From NCBI GenBank assembly GCA_009929975.1, contig RZZF01000109.1, forward strand, positions 1-6,392: a stretch of DNA of 6,392 nucleotides, given 5' to 3'. The stretch is from Clostridia bacterium. GTDB taxonomy: Bacteria; Bacillota; Clostridia; Saccharofermentanales; UBA5734. How positions within the stretch are numbered: the first letter of the stretch is position 1; each line of letters begins with the position of its first letter. Below, in pieces: positions 1-6,069 of this stretch. The position numbers and the translations under genes were made by a program. The notes below the pieces were generated by a model. The model saw nothing but the letters and a program-made list of their open reading frames with translations, was not told the DNA's origin and searched no databases.

Positions 1-953
1 TGGTAGGCGTATCAGCACTGATCTATCTTTTGTCAATGCTGATGCCAGCTGATTATATTGATAATCAGACGGCAGCCGCATTGGCGAACGGTTCAATGTC
101 AGAGGAGGACGTCTATCGTCTGAAGGAACTGTATGGACTGGCCGATAAAAGTTTCGCCGGTATTACGAAGAGTTATTTTACCTGGCTGACAAGTTCATTG
201 TCAGGTGATCTGGGCTTTTCATTCCTGTATGGGAAACCTGTCACCGCGGTTATTTCTGATTATGTCTGGATATCGTTTATTATTGCCGCGATCGCGTTCG
301 CGCTGGAAATCATGATCGCGATTCCCATGGGCATCCGGGCCGCCGTCAGGCAATACGGACCTTATGATTATACGGTCTCTGTCTTTGCCATGGCCGGAAC
401 GGCACTGCCGTCCTTTTTTCTCGCCGCTCTATTAATGAATCTGTTCAGCATCAAGCTGGGCATATTCCCTCTGCAGGGCCTGACAACCGCGACCAAAGTG
501 TTTGCTTCAGACGCCTATTTGCAGATCTTTCTCGATAAGGCGCACCATCTCGTGCTGCCGATTACTGTTCTTACCTTGCTCGGTGTTGGCGGGCTGATGA
601 AGTTCACCCGTACCAATATGCTGGAAGTGCTCAATTCGGATTATATCCGGACCGCAAGGGCGAAAGGCCTTTCAGAACATAAAGTTGTCTACAAACATGC
701 ATTTAAAAATACAATGATTCCACTGGTGACATCGCTTTCGGGAATGCTGCCCGGTCTTTTCGGCGGTGCCATGATCACAGAAACTGTTTTCGCGATTCCC
801 GGTATCGGGTATATGGCGCTGCGTGCGACGCAGCAGGGGGATATACCCTTTATCATGGGCTATAATATGTTTCTGGCCATTCTGACCGTCGCTGGCATGC
901 TGATCTCTGACCTCATGTACATGGTGGTCGATCCGCGCGTCAAACTGTCGTAA
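1..953 (+). CDS. oppB: Oligopeptide/dipeptide ABC transporter permease OppB, 5' end missing
   Basis: This is one of the two membrane subunits forming the channel of a peptide importer. It pairs with OppC and is driven by OppD and OppF. The reading frame is open from position 3 to the stop at 951-953, giving 316 residues. The missing start lies left of the window, because the frame opens inside a hydrophobic segment (VGVSALIYLLSMLMP) that matches the first membrane helix of the family. A typical OppB/DppB is about 305 to 340 residues, so perhaps 15 to 20 residues are missing. Visible features are the external-loop signature GDLGFSF near residues 69-75, several membrane helices, the coupling (EAA) loop with YIRTARAKGLSEHKVV and AFKNTMIP, then AIPGIGYMAL and the terminal DPRV typical of this family. 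The peptide substrate size (di- versus oligopeptide) cannot be told from the permease alone. Confidence 0.95.
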   Translation, partial: VGVSALIYLLSMLMPADYIDNQTAAALANGSMSEEDVYRLKELYGLADKSFAGITKSYFTWLTSSLSGDLGFSFLYGKPVTAVISDYVWISFIIAAIAFALEIMIAIPMGIRAAVRQYGPYDYTVSVFAMAGTALPSFFLAALLMNLFSIKLGIFPLQGLTTATKVFASDAYLQIFLDKAHHLVLPITVLTLLGVGGLMKFTRTNMLEVLNSDYIRTARAKGLSEHKVVYKHAFKNTMIPLVTSLSGMLPGLFGGAMITETVFAIPGIGYMALRATQQGDIPFIMGYNMFLAILTVAGMLISDLMYMVVDPRVKLS

Positions 954-958
954 GGGGG
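952..958 (+). promoter_or_regulatory. Ribosome binding site of oppC
   Basis: The purine run AAGGGGG overlaps the oppB stop codon and sits 9 bases before the ATG at 968. This is a strong site. It supports the long OppC start over the internal ATG at 1100, which has no comparable site upstream. Confidence 0.7.
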
Positions 959-967
959 GCCGCAATA

Positions 968-2065
968 ATGAACAAGCAGAAAGAGACAGAATTGAAAAAT
1001 CAAGTGGATACGAGTAATGAACATAATAACAGTTATACCGACGCGTCCGGTGTTGAGACTATTTTTGAACAGAATTTCCGGGTCATCTCTCCCGGACGGA
1101 TGGTCGCGAAACGGTTCTTCCGCAGTAAACTGTCCGTCATCGGTTTATTCATGATTATTTTCGTGTTCGCGTTCTCCTTCATCGGACCATTGATTATTGA
1201 TCTGACCTGGGGTTACAACGAAACCCAGGTGTTCAAAGTCGAGCGCACATCGGACATGGTGACAACAGCAGATTTTCCAGCCCCGGATGGTCGATCCTAT
1301 GATTACTTTGACAAGTCAGTGACCGTCATCAGCTTCAAGGCACCGCCGTCAGGTGATCACTGGCTGGGAACCGATACCTCAGGCTTTGATGTTTTTACCC
1401 GTCTGATGTATGGGGGCCGTATCTCGCTGATCATCTCATTTATCGTTATTTTCCTTGAAACGATCATCGGTGTCGTGCTGGGGGGCCTGGCCGGTTATTT
1501 CGGCAAATGGGTGGATCAGACGGTCATGCGTGTCGTTGATATTTTTGCCTGCTTGCCCGGACTGCCGATTCTGCTAGTTCTGTCGGCGACGATCAGTTCG
1601 ATCGAATCGATTCCAGCTGAACACCGCATCTATTATCTGATGGCGTTCCTGACTCTGATGGGCTGGACCGGTGTCGCGCGCATCGTCCGCGGCCAGATTC
1701 TCATGCTGCGTGAGCAGGAGTACATGATGGCCGCGACCACGACCGGCATCAGGCCGTTTAAGAAAATTTTCAAGCACCTGATTCCCAATACAATGCCTCA
1801 GCTGATTGTCAGCATGACACTCGGCCTCGGTGGTATCATCCTTTACGAATCAACCTTGTCGTATCTTGGTCTGGGCGTTCCGTTTCCCAGAGCCGCCTGG
1901 GGCTCCATGATCGCCCTGGCGGATCCCTCACGCGGCCAGGAGATATTGGCGAACTATCCAAATATGTGGGTACCGGCGGGTGTCCTGATTATCGTCACTG
2001 TATTAGGCTTCAGCTTTATCGGCGACGGTCTCAGAGACGCGTTTGATCCCAGAATGAAGAGGTGA
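968..2065 (+). CDS. oppC: Oligopeptide/dipeptide ABC transporter permease OppC, with enlarged N-terminus and first external loop
   Basis: This is the second channel subunit of the peptide importer, an inner membrane protein partnering OppB. The 365 residues are longer than the roughly 300 of E. coli OppC. Residues 1-44 are a hydrophilic, Asn/Glu-rich cytoplasmic tail. An OppC_N-type segment with the first helix follows (about 56-78). A hydrophilic external stretch (about 80-128) then leads into the subfamily signature HWLGTDTSGFDVFTRLMYGG (131-150). More helices, the EAA coupling loop (EYMMAATTTGIRPFKKIF, 251-268, then LIPNTMPQ), and the terminal FIGDGLRDAFDPR complete a standard BPD_transp_1 domain. 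The ATG is chosen for its strong ribosome binding site. The gene starts 14 bases after oppB stops and ends 4 bases before oppD, consistent with one operon. The extra length is split between the N-terminus and the first external loop. Whether the loop contacts a binding protein is inference. Confidence 0.95.
   Translation: MNKQKETELKNQVDTSNEHNNSYTDASGVETIFEQNFRVISPGRMVAKRFFRSKLSVIGLFMIIFVFAFSFIGPLIIDLTWGYNETQVFKVERTSDMVTTADFPAPDGRSYDYFDKSVTVISFKAPPSGDHWLGTDTSGFDVFTRLMYGGRISLIISFIVIFLETIIGVVLGGLAGYFGKWVDQTVMRVVDIFACLPGLPILLVLSATISSIESIPAEHRIYYLMAFLTLMGWTGVARIVRGQILMLREQEYMMAATTTGIRPFKKIFKHLIPNTMPQLIVSMTLGLGGIILYESTLSYLGLGVPFPRAAWGSMIALADPSRGQEILANYPNMWVPAGVLIIVTVLGFSFIGDGLRDAFDPRMKR
2057..2065 (+). 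promoter_or_regulatory. Ribosome binding site of oppD, inside the end of oppC
   Basis: AAGAGGTGA covers the last codons and stop of oppC and ends 4 bases before the ATG at 2070, which suggests coupled translation. It decides the start: the next in-frame ATG, at 2238, lies close to the ABC domain and has no purine-rich site upstream. The N-terminal extension of OppD is therefore very likely translated. Confidence 0.7.
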
Positions 2066-2069
2066 AGTA

Positions 2070-3290
2070 ATGGGTATTTTTGATAAATTCAAGCCCAAGA
2101 AAATAGAAGGTGTCGATCAGTCAGAGTATCTGACCTTGAAAGAGGAGCGGCGGATCAGTGCGGAAAACAAAAAGATTTTCCGTGAGTACGAAAAAAATCG
2201 CCGCCGTACGGTGGATGAGTCGGTGTATCTGACGTCCATGCGCGATCCGGATAATGTCGTTGAGTTTGACGATCTCCATACTTATTTCTATACCGATGTC
2301 GGAACCGTTAAGGCGGTTAACGGCGTGACATTCGATATCCCGAAAGGAAAAATTGTCGGCGTTGTTGGTGAGTCGGGTTGTGGAAAATCCGTCACCAGTC
2401 TCTCCCTGATGCAATTGGTTCAAGCACCGCATGGACAGATTGTCAGCGGCAGCATCCGCTATCAGGCGGAAGACGGCAAGGCTTATGATATCAGCAAAAT
2501 GCCGATGTCAGAAATGCTTAAGATCCGCGGCAAGGACCTGGCCATGATCTTCCAGGAGCCGATGACCAGTCTGAATCCGGTATTTAAGATCGGCGACCAG
2601 ATGGATGAAGTCGTTATGCTGCATGTTGCAGGCGCGACCGACGCGTCAGCGAAAGCTCGTTCGATTGAAATGCTCAATCTGGTCGGTATTGCGATGGCGG
2701 AAAATGTTTACAACAGCTATCCTCATGAGCTTTCCGGCGGCATGCGGCAGCGTGTCATGATTGCCATGGCGTTGTCCTGCGATCCCCGCCTGATTATCGC
2801 TGATGAGCCGACAACGGCTCTGGATGTCACAATACAGGCACAGATCCTAGAATTGCTGCGCGATGTCAAGGACCGGATTAACGGCAGTATCATGCTGATA
2901 ACGCATGACCTCGGTGTGATCGCGGAAATGGCTGATTTTGTTGTGGTCATGTACGCCGGGAAAATCATTGAGCAGGGGACGGTTCATGAGATCTTCCACG
3001 AACCGAAACATCCTTATACGGTTGGTCTGATGCGTTCCAAACCGAATGTGGACAATATGGTTGAACGACTGTACAGTATTCCAGGTCAGGTACCAAACCC
3101 GATCAATATGCCATCAAACTGCTATTTTTATAATCGTTGTGACAAGGCGATGGACATCTGTTCAAAAGAATATCCCGGAATGATTCAGTTCAGTGAGACA
3201 CATTTCGCGGCCTGTCACTTGTACACAGATGATAAGGATGCTGTTTTCTTTGAAGCGCTCGGTGCGAATATTGAAGAGGAGCAGGAATAA
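2070..3290 (+). CDS. oppD: Oligopeptide/dipeptide ABC transporter ATPase OppD, with N-terminal extension
   Basis: This is one of the two cytoplasmic ATPases that power peptide import, acting as a heterodimer with OppF. The 406 residues exceed the usual 330 or so. The excess is a charged segment of about 62 residues (rich in Lys, Arg and Glu, probably helical) before the ABC domain begins at [11 protein letters not shown] (63-73). Motifs seen: Walker A GESGCGKS (100-107), Q-loop Gln162, signature LSGGMRQR (221-228), Walker B LIIADEP with catalytic Glu246, D-loop after ALD (250-252), and switch His279. The ATPase is therefore predicted to be active. The C-terminal oligo_HPY domain has KHPYT (313-317) and cysteines 351, 357, 364 and 382, the pattern that binds an iron-sulfur cluster in some Opp/Dpp ATPases. 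The gene is 4 bases after oppC and 6 bases before oppF. OppD and DppD cannot be separated by sequence alone. Confidence 0.95.
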   Translation: MGIFDKFKPKKIEGVDQSEYLTLKEERRISAENKKIFREYEKNRRRTVDESVYLTSMRDPDNVVEFDDLHTYFYTDVGTVKAVNGVTFDIPKGKIVGVVGESGCGKSVTSLSLMQLVQAPHGQIVSGSIRYQAEDGKAYDISKMPMSEMLKIRGKDLAMIFQEPMTSLNPVFKIGDQMDEVVMLHVAGATDASAKARSIEMLNLVGIAMAENVYNSYPHELSGGMRQRVMIAMALSCDPRLIIADEPTTALDVTIQAQILELLRDVKDRINGSIMLITHDLGVIAEMADFVVVMYAGKIIEQGTVHEIFHEPKHPYTVGLMRSKPNVDNMVERLYSIPGQVPNPINMPSNCYFYNRCDKAMDICSKEYPGMIQFSETHFAACHLYTDDKDAVFFEALGANIEEEQE

Positions 3291-3296
3291 TCAATC

Positions 3297-4277
3297 ATGG
3301 ATAATACGAATAATATACTTGAAGTCAATAATCTGAAAAAATTCTATCCGATCCGTGGTATGGCGATCGGTAAGCGCAAGTCGTATGTCAAGGCCGTTGA
3401 TGGCGTTTCCTTTTCCATCAAGCAGGGAACGACCATGGGTCTGGTCGGTGAATCCGGCTGTGGCAAAACAACGGTAGGACGAACAATTTTGCGCCTGCAT
3501 GAGATCACCGGCGGTGAAGTGAAATTTGAAGGCCGTGATTTATCCAAATTGTCCGGCAGAGAGCTTCGTCGTCTGCGCCCGCAGATCCAGATGATCTTTC
3601 AGGATCCATTTTCCAGTCTTTCCCCACGGCTGCCGGTCGGGGAAATCATTGGTGAAGCGGTCAAGGAACATAAAATTGTTCCAAAATCACAGTATCGCTC
3701 GTATATCCTCAAGGTCATGCGTGACTGCGGCTTGCAGCCTCAGTATTTTTACCGCTATCCCCATGAGTTTTCCGGTGGACAGCGCCAGCGGATCAGCATT
3801 GCCCGCGCGGTTGCCCTGAACCCCAAATTCATCATATGTGATGAGCCGCTGAGTGCTCTGGATGTTTCCATCCAGGCCCAGATCATCAATCTGATGAAAG
3901 ACCTCCAGGATCAGTTCGGCTATACGTATCTGTTCATCTCGCATGACCTTTCCGTGGTCGAACATATATCGGATACGATCGCGGTCATGTATCTGGGAAG
4001 TATCGTGGAAATGGGCGAAAAGAAGAAGATCTTTGCCAATCCGATGCATCCCTATACAAAAGCGCTTTTATCAGCGGTGCCGGTCTCCGATCCTGATATC
4101 AAGATGAACCGAATCATCCTCACAGGCGATATTCCCAGTCCGGCCAATCCGCCATCAGGCTGTAAATTCCGTACACGGTGCCAGCATGCGATGCCGATCT
4201 GCGCTGAGCGTGAGCCGGTTTTCAAAGCTTATGAGGATGAGCATCAGGTTGCCTGTCATTTGTATCCGCAGGAATAA
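3297..4277 (+). CDS. oppF: Oligopeptide/dipeptide ABC transporter ATPase OppF
   Basis: This is the partner ATPase of OppD on the cytoplasmic face of the importer. The 326 residues are normal for OppF/DppF. Motifs seen: Walker A GESGCGKTT (51-59), Q-loop Gln102 in MIFQDPFSSLSPR, signature FSGGQRQR (158-165), Walker B FIICDEP with Glu183, D-loop after ALD (187-189), and switch His216. The segment IRGMAIGKRKSYVKAVDGVSF near the N-terminus (19-39) is typical of OppF rather than OppD, since the family carries a short insertion before the KAVDGVSF strand. The C-terminal domain has HPYT (251-254) and cysteines 289, 295, 302 and 320, arranged as in OppD. The start codon follows oppD by 6 bases. Its ribosome binding site is modest, made from AGGAG or CAGGA inside the last codons of oppD. 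Both ATPase sites look intact, so no degenerate site is apparent in the OppD/OppF pair. Confidence 0.95.
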   Translation: MDNTNNILEVNNLKKFYPIRGMAIGKRKSYVKAVDGVSFSIKQGTTMGLVGESGCGKTTVGRTILRLHEITGGEVKFEGRDLSKLSGRELRRLRPQIQMIFQDPFSSLSPRLPVGEIIGEAVKEHKIVPKSQYRSYILKVMRDCGLQPQYFYRYPHEFSGGQRQRISIARAVALNPKFIICDEPLSALDVSIQAQIINLMKDLQDQFGYTYLFISHDLSVVEHISDTIAVMYLGSIVEMGEKKKIFANPMHPYTKALLSAVPVSDPDIKMNRIILTGDIPSPANPPSGCKFRTRCQHAMPICAEREPVFKAYEDEHQVACHLYPQE

Positions 4278-4288
4278 CTAAGCAAACC

Positions 4289-4576
4289 ATGAAAAAGAAA
4301 AAGCAGAAAACAACTGAGTTTTATGATGATCAGCGTGTCATCGCCAATATGGATGTTGACGGGATGCCGCGTTCGGCTCTGCGCAAAGCGCCGCGGCGTA
4401 AGTTGAAAGATGAATTCGGTCAATACCCGAAAAAAGAGGAAACAATCCGGCTGACCCGTTCAGAACGCCGCAGCGTGATCTGGGGCATGGTCAGCTCATA
4501 TCTGCTGTTCGGATTGATTGTGTTCGGTGCTTTTGCGCTTCTGCTTTTATTTTTTATCAAAGTATGGTTTCGCTGA
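4289..4576 (+). CDS. Small basic single-span membrane protein of unknown function, downstream of oppF
   Basis: I do not recognise a characterised function. The 95 residues comprise a hydrophilic, strongly basic N-terminal part (about 1-62) and one hydrophobic helix (about 64-90, from VIWGMVSSYLLFG to FFIKVWFR) at the C-terminus. Many Lys and Arg lie before the helix, so the N-terminus is predicted to be cytoplasmic. The segment FYDDQRVIANMDVDGMP (11-27) resembles, from memory, a motif in small uncharacterised Bacillota membrane proteins (YDDGR.IADM...GMP). That match needs a database search. The start follows oppF by 11 bases with only a weak ribosome binding site (AGGAA at 4270-4274, 14 bases away), so translation may depend on coupling to oppF. 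Codon use looks like that of its neighbours and the frame is open throughout, so I consider it a real gene. It may be an accessory of the transporter, or simply be co-transcribed with it. Confidence 0.8.
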   Translation: MKKKKQKTTEFYDDQRVIANMDVDGMPRSALRKAPRRKLKDEFGQYPKKEETIRLTRSERRSVIWGMVSSYLLFGLIVFGAFALLLLFFIKVWFR

Positions 4577-4609
4577 AGCGATGCATATGCTATAGTATTC
4601 ATAATATAT

Positions 4610-4618
4610 TGATATGAT
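4610..4618 (+). promoter_or_regulatory. Possible extended -10 promoter for the diguanylate cyclase gene
   Basis: TGATATGAT matches the extended -10 form TGnTATAAT at all but one base. It lies in an AT-rich stretch (about 4582-4622) that contrasts with the mixed composition of the flanking genes. Transcription would begin near 4625, about 30 bases before the TTG start. No good -35 box sits 16 to 18 bases upstream, so this rests on the -10 element alone. Read-through from the opp operon is the alternative. Confidence 0.35.
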
Positions 4619-4644
4619 ATGAACCATGCTACGGCTGGAGGCGC

Positions 4645-4650
4645 AGGTGA
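4645..4650 (+). promoter_or_regulatory. Ribosome binding site supporting a TTG start
   Basis: AGGTGA lies 5 bases before the TTG at 4656, and a GGAGG lies slightly further up at 4637-4641. An in-frame TGA at 4653-4655 directly precedes the TTG, so no earlier start is possible in this frame. The next in-frame ATG (4689) would cut away the charged N-terminus of the first membrane helix. Confidence 0.55.
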
Positions 4651-4655
4651 TTTGA

Positions 4656-6041
4656 TTGGACCTATTCATCAGAAAAGTTCGGTCCATCATGCTGTTGCTG
4701 TTCATTGTCGTCATGACGTTGATGATACTGACAATTTACTGGCCTAATTACATCCGACTCAGGGACAGTCTGAATGAAACGTTCGCGATCAGCGGGCGCA
4801 GCAAGCAATTAATGCTGGAACAGTATATCGGTAACAGTGTTGATATTTCGTTAGCGCTTTCGACCCGCAGCTATATTCGGGACGCACTCATCGACTATCA
4901 TCAGGACGCGATTGATTTGCCGGAACTGAGCAGCCGCAGCGAGGCGGCATTTTTAAGCGGGATACGTCCATTCAGTCAGATCATCTATGCTGAACGGCAG
5001 ACCGATGGCGCGACCGTTGTTGAATACGGTCTGAAACCATCTGATCTGCCTTTGGCGGCAGATGTCCGCATCGCCCCGGTTCACAGACTCATTCAGGCTG
5101 ATCACGGTTGGTATCTGATCGTTTTTTCTCCTGTCCTGAACAATGAAAAGACATTGGCGGTCGACACGCTGGTTTTCAGTCTTGAGACAATTCTTCAGGA
5201 GATGAACCGGGACCATCTCAATGTACAGTTGATCCCGACTGAACAGCTGCCGGACCCATTCAGTCATCTGTCCGGACTGGACGACGGACAGGTCACCGCG
5301 GCGAGTGATGATGTTCTGTTCGCTATTCTGGCCGACGATGGAGACACATCACTGCTCATTCGCTTCCAGCGTGATGTGTTGTATCGACCGCTGATCACAG
5401 CAATTCTGACCAATCTGGTGACGTTGAGCCTGATTTTTATCCTGATCATCGCGTTCACCAATATCGTTCTGAAGCATTATCGCCGGGAACTGGTCCAGTA
5501 CATGCAGAAGATCATCGAACGCCAACAGGTCGAAATACAGGCAGCCCGCATTGATGAATTGACCAGTACCTTTAACCGTCGTTCCGGGTTCGACAGGATC
5601 CAGCAGAGTATCCGACGTGCCAAACTGCGAGATGAGACCTTATGCCTCGTTTTCGTTGATGCCAATGGACTGAAGGACATCAATGACCATCTTGGTCATG
5701 AAAGCGGTGATGAGCTGCTTCAGACAATCGCGTCAGGTATCCGGCGGCACATCCGTCACGACGACTATATCGCGCGATTCGGCGGTGATGAGTTTGTTGT
5801 CATTCTCCATAAGGCCACCCAGTCAGAGGCTGAGCAGATCTGGCAGCGGATACAATGGTATTTTGATCAGATAAACCGGGATGACGGACGGCCCTATCTT
5901 ATCAGTGTCAGTCATGGGGTTGTTGAGATCCATGATGCCGAAGATACCACCGTTGACTATTACCTGAAACTCGCGGACGAAGCGATGTATCGTGAAAAGA
6001 AAGAAATCAAACGGGCAGTTCCGACTGTCCTGCGTGTTTAG
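4656..6041 (+). CDS. Membrane-anchored diguanylate cyclase (GGDEF) with an extracytoplasmic sensor region
   Basis: It is predicted to make cyclic di-GMP from two GTP at the inner face of the membrane in response to an outside signal. The 461 residues start at TTG. The order is: charged N-terminus and helix 1 (about 8-29), an extracytoplasmic region of about 215 residues (30-245), helix 2 (about 247-271), a linker likely forming a coiled coil (about 274-300), and a GGDEF domain (300-450). The active site reads RFGGDEF (374-380). Asp335 in VDANGLKDIND is the expected metal ligand, and Asn343 with Asp344 the expected guanine contacts. An RxxD inhibitory site (Arg367, Asp370) sits at the usual distance upstream, so feedback inhibition is expected. 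DELTSTFNRRSGFD (300-313) is the standard domain start. No EAL or HD-GYP domain is present. The sensor region resembles the double-Cache or CHASE layout in length and position only, so its ligand is unknown. The nearby peptide transporter suggests, but does not show, a peptide-related signal. Confidence 0.92.
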   Translation: MDLFIRKVRSIMLLLFIVVMTLMILTIYWPNYIRLRDSLNETFAISGRSKQLMLEQYIGNSVDISLALSTRSYIRDALIDYHQDAIDLPELSSRSEAAFLSGIRPFSQIIYAERQTDGATVVEYGLKPSDLPLAADVRIAPVHRLIQADHGWYLIVFSPVLNNEKTLAVDTLVFSLETILQEMNRDHLNVQLIPTEQLPDPFSHLSGLDDGQVTAASDDVLFAILADDGDTSLLIRFQRDVLYRPLITAILTNLVTLSLIFILIIAFTNIVLKHYRRELVQYMQKIIERQQVEIQAARIDELTSTFNRRSGFDRIQQSIRRAKLRDETLCLVFVDANGLKDINDHLGHESGDELLQTIASGIRRHIRHDDYIARFGGDEFVVILHKATQSEAEQIWQRIQWYFDQINRDDGRPYLISVSHGVVEIHDAEDTTVDYYLKLADEAMYREKKEIKRAVPTVLRV

Positions 6042-6069
6042 CGGAGCGCAGGGAAGAGACGATGCGGTT

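Noticed and set aside
954..959. Run of six G after the oppB stop, considered as a slippage site
   Set aside because: It lies outside the coding frame, just after a stop codon, and is simply explained as the ribosome binding site of oppC.
672..965. Minus-strand open frame of 97 codons inside oppB
   Set aside because: It is fully antisense to a well supported permease frame. Its product is rich in His, Arg and Gln, as expected of a shadow frame, and shows no domain.
3687..4049. Minus-strand open frame of 120 codons inside oppF
   Set aside because: It is opposite the signature and Walker B region of OppF, whose codons are under clear protein constraint. No ribosome binding site or recognisable domain supports it.
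4570..4581. Small inverted repeat TCGCT-GA-AGCGA at the stop of the small membrane protein gene, considered as a terminator
   Set aside because: The stem is at most 4 to 5 base pairs and no T-run follows.
5683..5874. Plus-strand open frame of 63 codons inside the GGDEF domain
   Set aside because: It is out of frame with the catalytic domain, whose motifs are intact, and its Ser/Arg-rich product looks like a frame shadow.
6029..6052. Inverted repeat CCTGCG/CGCAGG around the cyclase stop codon, considered as a bidirectional terminator
   Set aside because: The loop is 12 bases, the stem only 6 to 7 pairs, and neither side has an adjacent T-tract. The nearest T-rich stretch on the plus strand is about 15 bases away.
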